In this document: positions 8,984 through 18,017 of the stretch, one piece after another
Layout: every line of letters begins with the position of its first letter
How positions within the stretch are numbered: position 1 is the stretch's first letter
DNA from: Dryocola clanedunensis
Lineage (GTDB): Bacteria > Pseudomonadota > Gammaproteobacteria > Enterobacterales > Enterobacteriaceae
NCBI RefSeq assembly: GCF_025215155.1
Contig: NZ_JALHAM010000117.1
Length of the DNA stretch: 64,000 nt
Reading direction: 5' to 3' (one strand)
The notes under the pieces: generated by a model
The model's input: only the letters and a program-made list of their open reading frames with translations
Told to the model about the DNA's origin: nothing
The model's database searches: none
Made by a program: the position numbers and the translations under genes

Positions 8984-9229
8984 CTAAAACACCTTTCCTG
9001 ACCCCCCTCCCGTGCGGTAAATCACGAACGCCAGTAATTGCCGATAGGTATCAAGCGTGAGGATATCTTTCTCCCGCTCAAGACGCGCAATCAGCGTCGC
9101 GATAACATCTTTGTTCGTTAATGTTCTCCCCGACATCAGCAGTTCCAACACCACGCTCCCCATGCGTTGCGGCGCGTCGCTGGCATAAAGCTCAGCAGGC
9201 ATCTGCTGGTTACCTGAACTCAAAGACAT
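8984..9229 (-). CDS. YmgB/AriR/YcgZ-family small regulator
   Basis: 81 residues from the ATG at 9229 (MSLSSGNQQMPAEL). GGAG stands 6 bases before this codon, which decides it over the ATG four codons upstream. The core (VVLELLMSGRTLTNKDVIATLI followed by LEREKD and LDTYRQLLAFV) matches the helical dimer fold of YmgB (AriR) and YcgZ, small connector proteins tied to biofilm, acid resistance and Rcs signalling in E. coli. It is not possible to say which paralogue it is. It stands alone, convergent with garD. Confidence 0.75.
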   Translation of the reverse strand: MSLSSGNQQMPAELYASDAPQRMGSVVLELLMSGRTLTNKDVIATLIARLEREKDILTLDTYRQLLAFVIYRTGGGSGKVF

Positions 9230-9830
9230 CTTTTTCTCCATTATTTAAAAGCTTAGCAAAATACTGAAAACAAATAACCACAACATCGATATGGGAAAAT
9301 TAGGCTAAATCCAGAAAAAAGCAAGCTAACGGAGATTTTTTATTAAGTCAGGGGGATGGGTACTTTTTCTTTCTGCATGATGTGGCTGGATATTCATTGA
9401 GGCATGAATTTACTGGAGCCTTTGAATACGTTCCAGCCCTCCGAGGAGAAGGCAAATAAAGCTATTATAACCGGTAAAAAAATCAGCAACCTGCTTTATG
9501 GCGAAGGATGATCCTTATGCCGTATACAAACGAACAACTGATATCTGCGGATTTTATTTTAACTTTAATATCCTTTTGAATAGAAAGGGAATTTCCATCA
9601 AAAACACAAAAAATCGATCATTTTCAATCTGTTGGAGTGAAAATCATCTACACTAGATTCTGCAAATGGTTAGCAAGAGAAGTATGATGACGATACTATC
9701 CGGGCCGTAAATTTCTAACCCAATGGATTTTCTACCTTAAGTCGCTATATTGCCGCGCTTCAAAAGCGAGGTGATAAATATTGTTCGCCCACCCTATTGA
9801 TAAAAAGGGAAGAGTTACCAGGAGATTTGA
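9230..9830. other. AT-rich 600-base gap, no supported gene
   Basis: Contains the upstream regions of the YmgB-like gene (minus) and of the hypothetical gene at 9831 (plus). A 17-codon frame at about 9518 lacks support. No tRNA, repeat or palindrome was recognised. The composition is clearly lower in GC than the neighbouring gar and rsmI genes, which suggests acquired or decayed sequence. Confidence 0.4.
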
Positions 9831-10163
9831 ATGAAATGGGTGGTGATTGACTCAATAGTGAATCCAGAGACAGGAATGGCGTTCTCTTGTATTATTACCG
9901 ACCGTGAACTGAAACTTATAATCTGGTACAAGGCGAACGGATTTTTATTTCCGGGTGATGAATTGATAACCAGTGATTTAGGTCTATTCATTAATGGGAA
10001 ATCAGAAGCGTTAACACTGTGTAATATAAGCCCATTCAGTGCCACCTTCTGGCAAACCGTTTTCCGCCAGTCTCGCTGTCCGGGAAATGCAGAGATCAAA
10101 CCCGGACGCTGCGATTTTGGCGGCGTTTGCCATGTCAAAAACTGCCCTTACGGACTAGCCTGA
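9831..10163 (+). CDS. Hypothetical protein, C-terminal Cys-rich
   Basis: 110 residues; the ATG follows a good ribosome-binding site (AGGAG, 7 bases upstream). The N-terminal half looks like a small beta-rich domain (VVIDSIVNPETGMAFSCIITD, then LKLIIWYK). The C-terminus carries CPGN, RCDFGGVC and KNC, three or four closely spaced Cys that could bind a metal. It ends 15 bases before the convergent rsmI stop. I do not recognise the family. A frame of similar length exists on the other strand, but it lacks a comparable ribosome-binding site. Confidence 0.5.
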   Translation: MKWVVIDSIVNPETGMAFSCIITDRELKLIIWYKANGFLFPGDELITSDLGLFINGKSEALTLCNISPFSATFWQTVFRQSRCPGNAEIKPGRCDFGGVCHVKNCPYGLA

Positions 10164-10178
10164 GCTTGCGCTGAAACC

Positions 10179-11045
10179 TTACTTCTCGTTGTTCTCTAAA
10201 GCATATTTGTAGAGCGCATTTTTCTTCACGCCGTGGATTTCAGCGGCAAGGGCGGCAGCTTTTTTTAGCGGCAGCTCAGTCTGCAACAGCGCCAGCGTGC
10301 GCAGCGCGTCGGCAGGCAGGGCATCGTCAGCGGGAGCTTTGAAACCTTCCACAACCAATACCATCTCACCTTTACGGCGATTCTCGTCTTCCTTTACCCA
10401 CGCCGCCAGTTCGCCAATTGGCGCACCGTGAATAGATTCCCATGTTTTGGTCAGCTCGCGAGCCAGTACCACATAGCGGGATTCACCGAGCACAGCGCAG
10501 ATATCGTCTAAACTATCGATCAGGCGATGCGTAGATTCATAGAAAATCAGTGTGCGAGGTTCTTGTTCAATCGCTTTGAGCGCATCGCGACGCCCTTTTG
10601 ATTTCGCGGGCAGAAAACCTTCATAACAAAAACGGTCCGAGGGTAATCCTGCGGCGCTGAGTGCAGCAATTGCCGCGCAGGGTCCAGGCAATGGCACTAT
10701 CCGAATACCAGCTTCACGGCAAGTGCGCACAAGATGGTAGCCAGGATCGTTAATCAGAGGCGTTCCTGCATCAGAAACTAACGCGATACTCTGCCCTTCC
10801 TGCAATTTTGCCAGGAGAGTGTCTGATTTTTGTTGTTCATTATGATCATGCAATGCGAACAACCGCGCATTAATGGCAAAATGCTGCAGCAGTAAGCCGG
10901 TATGACGGGTATCCTCAGCAGCAATCAGTGAGACACCTTGCAATACGGCTAACGCCCGCTGGGTTATGTCGCCAAGGTTGCCGATGGGGGTCGGAACGAT
11001 GTAGAGCGTGCTGGCAGAAATCGCCGCCGATTCGAGTTGTTTCAT
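10179..11045 (-). CDS. rsmI: 16S rRNA (cytidine1402-2'-O)-methyltransferase
   Basis: 288 residues, a tetrapyrrole-methylase fold enzyme. Motifs: LYIVPTPIGNLGDIT at the N-terminus, AEDTRHTG, the glycine-rich SDAGTPLINDPG and PGPCAAIAALS. It uses S-adenosylmethionine to methylate the 2'-OH of C1402 in the decoding centre. It is divergent from lpoA across a 62-base gap, the E. coli arrangement (yraL/yraM). Confidence 0.97.
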   Translation of the reverse strand: MKQLESAAISASTLYIVPTPIGNLGDITQRALAVLQGVSLIAAEDTRHTGLLLQHFAINARLFALHDHNEQQKSDTLLAKLQEGQSIALVSDAGTPLINDPGYHLVRTCREAGIRIVPLPGPCAAIAALSAAGLPSDRFCYEGFLPAKSKGRRDALKAIEQEPRTLIFYESTHRLIDSLDDICAVLGESRYVVLARELTKTWESIHGAPIGELAAWVKEDENRRKGEMVLVVEGFKAPADDALPADALRTLALLQTELPLKKAAALAAEIHGVKKNALYKYALENNEK

Positions 11046-11107
11046 TGTTTCATCCGTATTGCCGATTTAATATTGAACACTGAGAAGAAAAATTCACTGG
11101 AAACAGA

Positions 11108-13189
11108 ATGCTACCGTCTAAAATAATTCGTTCTAAAGCCGGGCGCTGTCTGCCTGTGGTGCTTGCCGCGCTGGTTTTCGCCGGCTGTACCACGAAAACG
11201 CCAGACCCGTCGAGCGCACACATCCAGGGCACAGCCTCTGCGGATTCTGCGTACTACCTGCAACAAATGCAGCAAAGCGCAGATGATAGCAAGACCACAT
11301 GGCAATTACTCGCCATTCATGCACTGCTGACAGAAGGTAAGACCCAGCAGGCCGTGCAGCTGTATAACCAGCTGCCAGCAAAAATGGACGACGTTCAGCG
11401 TCACGAACAACTGCTGCTGGCACCTGAGATCAAGATCGCGCTGAAAGATTATGCAGGGGCAAACGCTCTGCTGGCGAAACTCGACCCCGCCGGTTTTAAC
11501 AAAAATCAGCAGGCTCGTTACTATCAGGCCATCATCGATGCCAGCCAGAACCGTCCTTCCCTTCCCCTACTGCGTGCCTACATTGCACAAGAGCCGATGC
11601 TGACGGGTAAAGCCCACCAGCAAAATATCGACGGCACCTGGCAGGCACTGTCCGCGTTGACGCCAGCACAGATGAACAGCATGGTCATCAACGCAGACGA
11701 AAATGTGCTTCAGGGCTGGCTGGACCTCCAGCGTGTCTGGAATGATAACCGCAACGATCCCAACATGCTGAAAGCGGGTATCAAGGACTGGCAAACCCGC
11801 TATCCGCTGAATCCGGGTGCAAAAACGCTGCCCACTCAGCTGAGCAATATGCAGAATTACCAGCAGGCATCCGTCGGTAAAATTGCCCTTCTGCTGCCGT
11901 TGAACGGCCAGGCCGCAGTTTACAGCCGCACCATACAGCAAGGTTTTGAGGCAGCGAAGAATAACGGTACGGCACCGGTTTCCGCCCTGAGCGCGCCTGC
12001 GCAAACCCCTGCTGTACAGCCTGCAGATAACACAGTGGCTCCACAGCCTGTCGAAGATCCCGATGCTGTCGCAAGCCCGTCTGCTGCCTCCGTCAGTGAT
12101 TTGACCAACGAACAACCTACAGATCAGCCTGTCGACCAGGCAGAACAGCCAGCAACCGCCCCCGCTCAACCGCAGGTGCAAAGCACTGCTGCGGTTCCGG
12201 CCAACCCATCTGCTGAAGTAAAAGTCTACGACACCAGTTCCCAGCCGCTGGCGCAGGTGCTGGCTCAGGCTCAGCAGGACGGCGCAACGCTTGTTGTCGG
12301 CCCGCTGCTTAAGAGTAACGTCGAGCAGCTTGCGAGCAGCACGACCTCACTGAACGTGCTGGCACTGAACCAGCCAGAGCATGTGCAAAACCGTCCGAAT
12401 ATCTGCTACTTCGCGCTTTCCCCGGAAGACGAAGCGCGTGATGCTGCTGACCACATCTGGCAGCAGGGTCATCGTGCACCGCTGCTGTTACTGCCTCGTT
12501 CATCTCTGGGCGATCGCGTAGCCAAAGCATTCAGCAATGAGTGGCAGAAGCTCGGCGGAGGTCTTGTTCTGCAGCAGAAATTTGGCTCCGTGGGTGAATT
12601 AAAACAGGGTATTAACAGTGGTTCCGGCATTGCTTTAACCGGCACCCCGGTCGCTTCAACTGCACCGCAGCAGCAGGAAGCCGTCACCATCGGCGGGCTG
12701 ACTATTCCACCACCGCCAACGGATGCGCAGATCACCGGCGGTTCCAGCGGTAACGTTGATGCTGCTTACATCATCGCGACGCCTGCAGAAGTTGCGCTAA
12801 TCAAACCGATGATCGCCATGCGTACCGGCAGCCGCAGCGGCGCACAGCTCTATGCCAGCTCCCGCAGCGCCGGCGGCGTCAACGGCCCTGACTTCCGTCT
12901 TGAAATGGATGGTCTGCAGTTCAGCGACATTCCAATGCTCTCTGGCGGCAATCCATCGCTCCAGCAGCAGGCATTAAGTAGCGTGCGCAATGATTACTCC
13001 CTGGCGCGTCTGTACGCCATGGGCGTTGACGCATGGTCACTGGCAAACCATTTCTCTCAGATCCGTCAGGTACCGGGGTACCAGGTGAGCGGGAACACCG
13101 GCGTATTGTCCGCAAACCAAGATTGCGTTATTAGCAGGAAGTTAAATTGGCTGAAATTCTCTCAGGGTCAAATCATCCCGGCCAACTGA
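11108..13189 (+). CDS. lpoA: Outer-membrane lipoprotein activator of PBP1a
   Basis: 693 residues. The lipobox is VFAGC with Cys27 as the lipidated residue. A helical N-terminal TPR-like region (about 50-270) is followed by a low-complexity Pro/Gln/Ala linker (about 300-375) and a C-terminal periplasmic-binding-protein-like domain. LpoA spans the periplasm and stimulates the transpeptidase activity of PBP1a (MrcA). It is slightly longer than the E. coli protein, and the Pro/Gln/Ala linker is the likely source of that. The 3' end overlaps yraN by 43 bases. Confidence 0.97.
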   Translation: MLPSKIIRSKAGRCLPVVLAALVFAGCTTKTPDPSSAHIQGTASADSAYYLQQMQQSADDSKTTWQLLAIHALLTEGKTQQAVQLYNQLPAKMDDVQRHEQLLLAPEIKIALKDYAGANALLAKLDPAGFNKNQQARYYQAIIDASQNRPSLPLLRAYIAQEPMLTGKAHQQNIDGTWQALSALTPAQMNSMVINADENVLQGWLDLQRVWNDNRNDPNMLKAGIKDWQTRYPLNPGAKTLPTQLSNMQNYQQASVGKIALLLPLNGQAAVYSRTIQQGFEAAKNNGTAPVSALSAPAQTPAVQPADNTVAPQPVEDPDAVASPSAASVSDLTNEQPTDQPVDQAEQPATAPAQPQVQSTAAVPANPSAEVKVYDTSSQPLAQVLAQAQQDGATLVVGPLLKSNVEQLASSTTSLNVLALNQPEHVQNRPNICYFALSPEDEARDAADHIWQQGHRAPLLLLPRSSLGDRVAKAFSNEWQKLGGGLVLQQKFGSVGELKQGINSGSGIALTGTPVASTAPQQQEAVTIGGLTIPPPPTDAQITGGSSGNVDAAYIIATPAEVALIKPMIAMRTGSRSGAQLYASSRSAGGVNGPDFRLEMDGLQFSDIPMLSGGNPSLQQQALSSVRNDYSLARLYAMGVDAWSLANHFSQIRQVPGYQVSGNTGVLSANQDCVISRKLNWLKFSQGQIIPAN

Positions 13190-13542
13190 GTCGTCAACAG
13201 GCAGGCGCGCACTATGAGCTTCAGGCGCGCCGCTTTCTCGAGCGCAAAGGACTGCGCTTCATCGCCGCAAACGTCCATCAGCGCGGCGGCGAAATCGACC
13301 TCATCATGAAACAGCACAATGTGATTGTGTTTGTCGAAGTGCGCTACCGCCGCAGCAATCGCTTTGGCGATGCGGCCGCCAGCGTCACCCGAAACAAACA
13401 GCAAAAGCTGCTCCGCGCCGCTCAGAACTGGCTTGCACGCACGTCAGGTAGTTTTGATACTGTGGATTGCCGTTTCGATGTGGTAGCCTTCACCGGCAAT
13501 GAAATAGAGTGGTTAACCAACGCGTTTACCGCAGATGTTTAA
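13147..13542 (+). CDS. yraN: YraN family (UPF0102) endonuclease-like protein
   Basis: 131 residues, as in E. coli. The start is TTG at 13147, inside the lpoA 3' end; AGGA lies 7 bases before it. Motifs of the endonuclease-like fold are clear: GLRFIAANVHQRGGEIDLIM, VFVEVRYR and the helix SVTRNKQQKL. The E-I-D-L...E-V-R pattern matches the PD-(D/E)XK active site. The function is unknown; the fold resembles Holliday-junction resolvases. It lies between lpoA and diaA. Confidence 0.93.
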   Translation: MAEILSGSNHPGQLSRQQAGAHYELQARRFLERKGLRFIAANVHQRGGEIDLIMKQHNVIVFVEVRYRRSNRFGDAAASVTRNKQQKLLRAAQNWLARTSGSFDTVDCRFDVVAFTGNEIEWLTNAFTADV

Positions 13543-13559
13543 CAACCAGGTAGAACAAC

Positions 13560-14150
13560 GTGCTCGAAAGAATCAAAGTCTGCTTCACGGAAAGTATTCA
13601 AACCCAGATTGCCGCCGCGGAAGCTCTGCCAGATGCTATCTCCCGTGCAGCCATGACGCTGGTTCAGTCGCTGCTTAACGGCAACAAAATTCTCTGCTGT
13701 GGCAACGGCACGTCCGCAGCCAACGCTCAGCATTTTGCCGCGAGCATGATCAACCGTTTCGAAACCGAACGGCCAAGTTTACCCGCCATTGCCCTTAATG
13801 CTGATAACGTTGTCTTAACCGCTATCGCCAATGACCGTTTGCATGAAGAAGTGTATGCCAAACAGGTGCGCGCGTTAGGACATACCGGTGACGTGCTGCT
13901 GGCGATTTCAACTCGTGGTAACAGTCGTGATATTGTCAAAGCGGTAGAAGCCGCCGTGACCCGCGATATGACCATTGTTGCGCTAACCGGCTACGATGGC
14001 GGGGAGCTTGCCGGCTTATTAGGGCCGCAGGACGTAGAAATCCGCATCCCTTCGCATCGCAGCGCCCGCATTCAGGAAATGCATATGCTGACGGTTAACT
14101 GCCTATGTGATTTGATTGATAACACGTTATTCCCACACCAGGATGATTAA
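13560..14150 (+). CDS. diaA: DnaA initiator-associating protein DiaA
   Basis: 196 residues, start codon GTG at 13560, the same length as E. coli DiaA. SIS (sugar isomerase) fold of the GmhA/DiaA type: LLNGNKILCCGNGTSAANAQH, DVLLAISTRGNSRDIVKAVEAA and the C-terminal EMHMLTVNCLCDLID. It forms a tetramer that binds several DnaA molecules and promotes timely initiation at oriC. It lies 17 bases after yraN and 9 before dolP. Confidence 0.97.
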   Translation: MLERIKVCFTESIQTQIAAAEALPDAISRAAMTLVQSLLNGNKILCCGNGTSAANAQHFAASMINRFETERPSLPAIALNADNVVLTAIANDRLHEEVYAKQVRALGHTGDVLLAISTRGNSRDIVKAVEAAVTRDMTIVALTGYDGGELAGLLGPQDVEIRIPSHRSARIQEMHMLTVNCLCDLIDNTLFPHQDD

Positions 14151-14159
14151 GGAGTACAG

Positions 14160-14735
14160 ATGAAGGCCTTTAAGCCACTTGCAGTCCTTATTACCGCGAT
14201 ACTGCTACAAGGCTGTGTTGCTGCCGCGGTTGTCGGCACTGCCGCCGTCGCGACCAAAACCGCCACGGACCCGCGTACCGTTGGCACCCAGGTTGACGAT
14301 GGTACGCTGGAAGTTCGCGTGAACAGCGCGCTGAACAAAGATGAACAACTGAAGAAAGACGCGCGTATTAACGTCACGGCCTATCAGGGCAAAGTCCTGC
14401 TGACCGGACAAACGCAAAATACCGAGCTTGCCTCGCGTGCGAAACAAATCGCTCTTGGCGTAGACGGCACCACCGAGGTGTATAACGAGATTCGTAATAT
14501 CGCACCAGTTGGCCTGGGCACCGCATCGTCAGATACGTGGATAACCACCAAAGTTCGCTCGCAGCTTCTGTCCAGCGATCAGGTGAAATCCTCAAATATC
14601 AAAGTCACGACTGAAAACGGCGAAGTGTTCCTGCTGGGTTTGCTGACCGAGAAAGAGGGTAAAGCAGCGGCGGATATCACCAGCCGCGTTAGCGGCGTGA
14701 AGCATGTGACGACGGCATTTACGATTCTGAAGTAA
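14160..14735 (+). CDS. dolP: Outer-membrane lipoprotein with two BON domains (DolP, formerly YraP)
   Basis: 191 residues. Signal peptide with lipobox LQGC, lipidated Cys19. Two BON domains at about 45-114 and 122-190 (INVTAYQGKVLLTGQ and IKVTTENGEVFLLG as the repeated beta core). It locates to the outer membrane and division site and supports envelope integrity. Typically sigmaE-regulated; a sigmaE promoter was not identified here. GGAG lies 5 bases before the ATG. Confidence 0.96.
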   Translation: MKAFKPLAVLITAILLQGCVAAAVVGTAAVATKTATDPRTVGTQVDDGTLEVRVNSALNKDEQLKKDARINVTAYQGKVLLTGQTQNTELASRAKQIALGVDGTTEVYNEIRNIAPVGLGTASSDTWITTKVRSQLLSSDQVKSSNIKVTTENGEVFLLGLLTEKEGKAAADITSRVSGVKHVTTAFTILK

Positions 14736-14740
14736 GTATT

Positions 14741-14792
14741 GCTTATCCGCCCTACCGACACGTAGGGTGGATAAGCGCAGCGTCATCCACCG
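14741..14792. repeat. REP-type palindromic repeat pair
   Basis: Two inverted copies of the local REP unit (consensus GGYGGATGACGCTGCGCTTATCCRCCCTAC): CTTATCCGCCCTAC, then GTAGGGTGGATAAGCG with CAGCGTCATCCACC. It lies between convergent dolP and the BglG-type gene and may stabilise transcript ends. Confidence 0.8.
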
Positions 14793-14803
14793 AAAAGCTC
14801 AAA

Positions 14804-16714
14804 TCAAAAACGGCTCAGACACTCCACGGCCACCGCATTGAAACTCGCAAAGTCTGTACATTCACGCAGCTTCGGCATCGCTCTTTCGCGCAAAAACGTC
14901 ACGAAGATATCGTAAATCGCCATCGCTTCTTCGTATTCGCTTTTGCTGATCGCCAGCAGGAAGATCACATGTGCCGTTTCGTCTCCCCAGCTGATGCCTT
15001 CGGGTGCAAGCACCGTATAAACCACAGTTTTGTTAGCCATCAGCCCCAGCGAGTGCGGTAACGCTATCCCTTCGCCCAGCATGGTGCTGACAATCGCCTC
15101 GCGCTCCACAACCGACGGATAGAAATCTTCTCCGACATAGCCCTCTTCCTCAAGCTGCTCACAGAGCTTGCTGAACAGCTGCTGCTGGGTAACCGATTTA
15201 TCAATGACCATAAAATGGCGGGCATCAAAGAACTTTTCCAGCATGTAGGGGCGCGTTCTGTCCACCAGCACGAGTTTCCCAAGCTGTTCGAGCTGATATT
15301 CTGTCGGGAAGGGCGACATCGCCACAATAGGCTTATCTTTTTCGTGAATGCGCGCGGTGGTAATCACAAAGTCTTCCTCAACGCCGGGAAGCTGCTCGTA
15401 ATCACGCAGGGAAATAATACTCGTCACTTCGATTTGCGGATACTTGCGCAGCAGCATCGCCTGAATCATGCGTACCGTAGAGTTGCCGGTGTCACAGACC
15501 AGCAGCGCCCGGGGATGACGCTGATAGCCAATATTGTAGTGTCGCTCCAGCCCCACGCCGATATGCAGCACCAGGAAACCAATTTCGTTTTCGCTGATGG
15601 CGTAAGGCGTGTATTTCCCCCAGCTCGATACCGCGGCCAGCGTCATATCGTAGGCCATCGGGTAGTGCTGCTTGATGTTGGACAGCAGCGGGTTAGGGAT
15701 ATTTATCTGGTAGCGCACGCGGGTAATCATCGTTTTGATGTGCGTGAGCAGATCTGCGTGCAGCTGGGTATCCGCCAGCATGTTGTAGTTATAGTGGGTA
15801 TTGATGTAGCGGAGGATGTAATTGACCAGCGCTTCGTCATCGTCGGCGCTGATAGCGCTGGGCGCCACGTCCTGCACCTGTCGTGCGGCGATATGCACCT
15901 GTAACCACTGCTCTTCCGCTTCAGAAAGGGGTTTACCCGCCAGGTTCTCAAGCAGGTCAGTAATCTGCCTCGCTGCCTCACGGACGTCATCTTCCACGTT
16001 ATCGGCGGTAAACTCGGCCAGCGGATAACCTTCGCTGATGCGTCGCACGGCGACGGCGCAGTACAGGCCGATGAACTGCTCACCTTCATCCGTCAGGCGG
16101 ATACGGCAGCGGGTGAAGCAATCGTGCAGCTCTGTCGCCAGCAGCTCCGGTACACCCGCGTTAAGGGCCTCTTCGGTGAGCAATGGGTTTTCACTGTCTT
16201 CCTGAGTCAGCTGCCAGAGCAGGTCTGTCAGACAGGCACGCATGGCCGTTTCGCTACCAAACAGCTTCATACCGTGGCGCGGGCGCGTTTCAATCGTCAG
16301 GTTGTAGCGGGTTAACCACTCGCGCACTTCTGCCATGTCACTTTGCAGGGTGGCCCTGCTGACAAACCACTCATCAGCCAGATCTTCGAGTTTGATCGAA
16401 AAGGCAGTAGTCAAAAAGCGGACAATAAGATAGTGAACTCGCTCGGGCGAAGTTCTGGGAATACGTAGCTGCCGAGAGGGTTGTTGAACCAGCTCCTCAT
16501 AACGATCGGCATCTTCGATAATGAGCTGATAGCCTTCGCCACGAGCCAGCGTAAACTGCGCGCCGTGTCCTGCGAGGATGCCATTTAACGCTGTGATATC
16601 GGCGCGAACGGTACGGGTGGAAACTGACAAACGCCGCGCCAGTTCATCCTGGGGCAGCGTCTCGGTTTGTAGCATCTCAAACAACTGGTGCAAACGTTGG
16701 TTTGGGAATCTCAA
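14804..16714 (-). CDS. BglG-type PTS-responsive transcriptional regulator
   Basis: 636 residues, start TTG at 16714 with AGGAA just upstream. Domain order: HTH (about 15-60, LARRLSVSTRTVRADI), a second Mga-like HTH (about 90-150), PRD1 (about 185-270), PRD2 (about 285-400, with LLTHIKTMI and FLVLHIGVGLERH), an EIIB-like domain (about 405-490, VCDTGNST with Cys) and an EIIA domain of the fructose/mannitol type (about 500-636, GIALPHS with His). Such proteins activate transcription when their PRDs are phosphorylated through the PTS. It follows the lactonase by 45 bases and probably controls the DUF4310 operon next to it. No classical EII permease is in the window. Confidence 0.85.
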   Translation of the reverse strand: MRFPNQRLHQLFEMLQTETLPQDELARRLSVSTRTVRADITALNGILAGHGAQFTLARGEGYQLIIEDADRYEELVQQPSRQLRIPRTSPERVHYLIVRFLTTAFSIKLEDLADEWFVSRATLQSDMAEVREWLTRYNLTIETRPRHGMKLFGSETAMRACLTDLLWQLTQEDSENPLLTEEALNAGVPELLATELHDCFTRCRIRLTDEGEQFIGLYCAVAVRRISEGYPLAEFTADNVEDDVREAARQITDLLENLAGKPLSEAEEQWLQVHIAARQVQDVAPSAISADDDEALVNYILRYINTHYNYNMLADTQLHADLLTHIKTMITRVRYQINIPNPLLSNIKQHYPMAYDMTLAAVSSWGKYTPYAISENEIGFLVLHIGVGLERHYNIGYQRHPRALLVCDTGNSTVRMIQAMLLRKYPQIEVTSIISLRDYEQLPGVEEDFVITTARIHEKDKPIVAMSPFPTEYQLEQLGKLVLVDRTRPYMLEKFFDARHFMVIDKSVTQQQLFSKLCEQLEEEGYVGEDFYPSVVEREAIVSTMLGEGIALPHSLGLMANKTVVYTVLAPEGISWGDETAHVIFLLAISKSEYEEAMAIYDIFVTFLRERAMPKLRECTDFASFNAVAVECLSRF

Positions 16715-16759
16715 TACAGTTTCCTTTCATTAAACGGGCGCAGCGTGTGCCCGGTAAAG

Positions 16760-17911
16760 CTATTTTGCGGGAGAGAATACCAGCTGTGAGGGGCTCCCAA
16801 CTGCCGCATAATCGTTAATAAATGACAGCTTACCGTCCGATTTATCCACGCTAAAGCGTGTAATATTGTCGCTACGCTGGTTCATCGCATAGAGATAATG
16901 ACCGCTGTTATCCAGCGTCAGCGTGCGGGGATAGTCACCGCGCGTCCAGATATCGTCCTGATGCGTCAGGCTGCCAGCTGCGGAGACAGTAAAGTGGGCG
17001 ATGCTGTTATGCAGACGATTGGCGACATACAGCTGCTTGCCGTCGTGGCTCAGCACCAGGCCCGCCGCGAAACTTGTCCCTTTGTAACCCTTCGGCAGCA
17101 CGGATACCGTCTTACCTTCGGTTAACGTCCCTTTAGCCGTATCGAGCTGATAGTGGGTCAGCGTTGAGGACTCTTCGTTAATCAACCACAGCCCATCCCC
17201 CTTCGGCGTAAACACAAAGTGGCGAGGCCCGGCGCCTTTAGATGAGGCGGAGATAAACGGCGGATCGTTTGGCGTCAGCTTGCCGGTCGCATCATCGAAA
17301 CGATACTGATAGATCCGATCCAGACCAAGATCGGTAGAAAAGACGAACTTCCCGCTCGGATCGGCGGAGATCATATGCGCATGCGGCCCATTATGATCGC
17401 TTGTCGCAAAGCTACCTTCAACGGCGGCTTCCGGCTTAGCTGCACCAGGCTCTCCCTGGTCCTGCTTTGTGTCTGTAGCATCACCCAGGCTGCCATCCTG
17501 CTTCACCGGCAGCACCGCAATAGTGCCGCTGACATAGTTAGCCACCAGCAGATGACGTCCGTTTGGCGTCATCGACAGATACACCGGCCCGGCACCACCA
17601 GAGGCCACCTGGTTTAATTCAGTAAGGTTTCCATCTTCGCCAACACGTAAGGCTGCCACTACGCCCTTCTCAGCTTCGCTTGCCACATACAGCGTTTTGC
17701 CATCTTTAGAGACGGTAAGCTGGGCGGCATTCGGCAGCTGATTCACCAGCGTTTTATGACTGAGCGTGCCGGTCTTCGTATCCACCTGAAAGCGATAAAC
17801 GCCTTCGCCGTTTGGGTTGTAGGTCCCTACCCAGGCGAACTGCGGCTGGGCCGCTGCCGTCCCGGCAACCATAGCCAGTGAAGCGATAAGCAGATTACGT
17901 GTTGCAGGCAT
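16760..17911 (-). CDS. Exported lactonase-fold (YbhE/Pgl-like) beta-propeller protein
   Basis: 383 residues. A signal peptide is evident (positive start MPATRNLL, hydrophobic core, AAAQ cleavage region near 21), unlike cytoplasmic 6-phosphogluconolactonase. The rest is a seven-bladed propeller with repeated TVSKDGKTLYVASE, SMTPNGRHLLVANY, LSHDGKQLYVANR and TLDNSGHYLYAMNQ strands, the lactonase family signature. GPHAHMISADPSGKFVFSTDLG and PRHFVFTP mark the usual metal/active-site face. I infer periplasmic hydrolysis of an aldono-lactone. It is placed between dgaF (106 bases, filled by a REP) and the BglG regulator, suggesting a role upstream of uptake. Confidence 0.8.
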   Translation of the reverse strand: MPATRNLLIASLAMVAGTAAAQPQFAWVGTYNPNGEGVYRFQVDTKTGTLSHKTLVNQLPNAAQLTVSKDGKTLYVASEAEKGVVAALRVGEDGNLTELNQVASGGAGPVYLSMTPNGRHLLVANYVSGTIAVLPVKQDGSLGDATDTKQDQGEPGAAKPEAAVEGSFATSDHNGPHAHMISADPSGKFVFSTDLGLDRIYQYRFDDATGKLTPNDPPFISASSKGAGPRHFVFTPKGDGLWLINEESSTLTHYQLDTAKGTLTEGKTVSVLPKGYKGTSFAAGLVLSHDGKQLYVANRLHNSIAHFTVSAAGSLTHQDDIWTRGDYPRTLTLDNSGHYLYAMNQRSDNITRFSVDKSDGKLSFINDYAAVGSPSQLVFSPAK

Positions 17912-17937
17912 TGGAGATCCTCGATGTTGATTTATTG

Positions 17938-18010
17938 GTGGATGACGCTGCGCTTATCCACTCTACGAGCGCCCACCAGGTAGGGCGGATAAACGCAGCG
18001 TCATCCGCCG
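17938..18010. repeat. REP-type palindromic repeat pair between dgaF and the lactonase gene
   Basis: Two oppositely oriented REP units (GGTGGATGACGCTGCGCTTATCC, then GTAGGGCGGATAAACGCAGC). The position inside a same-strand gene run may mark a transcript end or lower expression of the downstream genes. Confidence 0.8.
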
Positions 18011-18017
18011 TTTCGTG

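Noticed and set aside
9518..9571. 17-codon frame in the gap after the YmgB-like gene
   Set aside because: Too short and without a convincing ribosome-binding site or conservation evidence.
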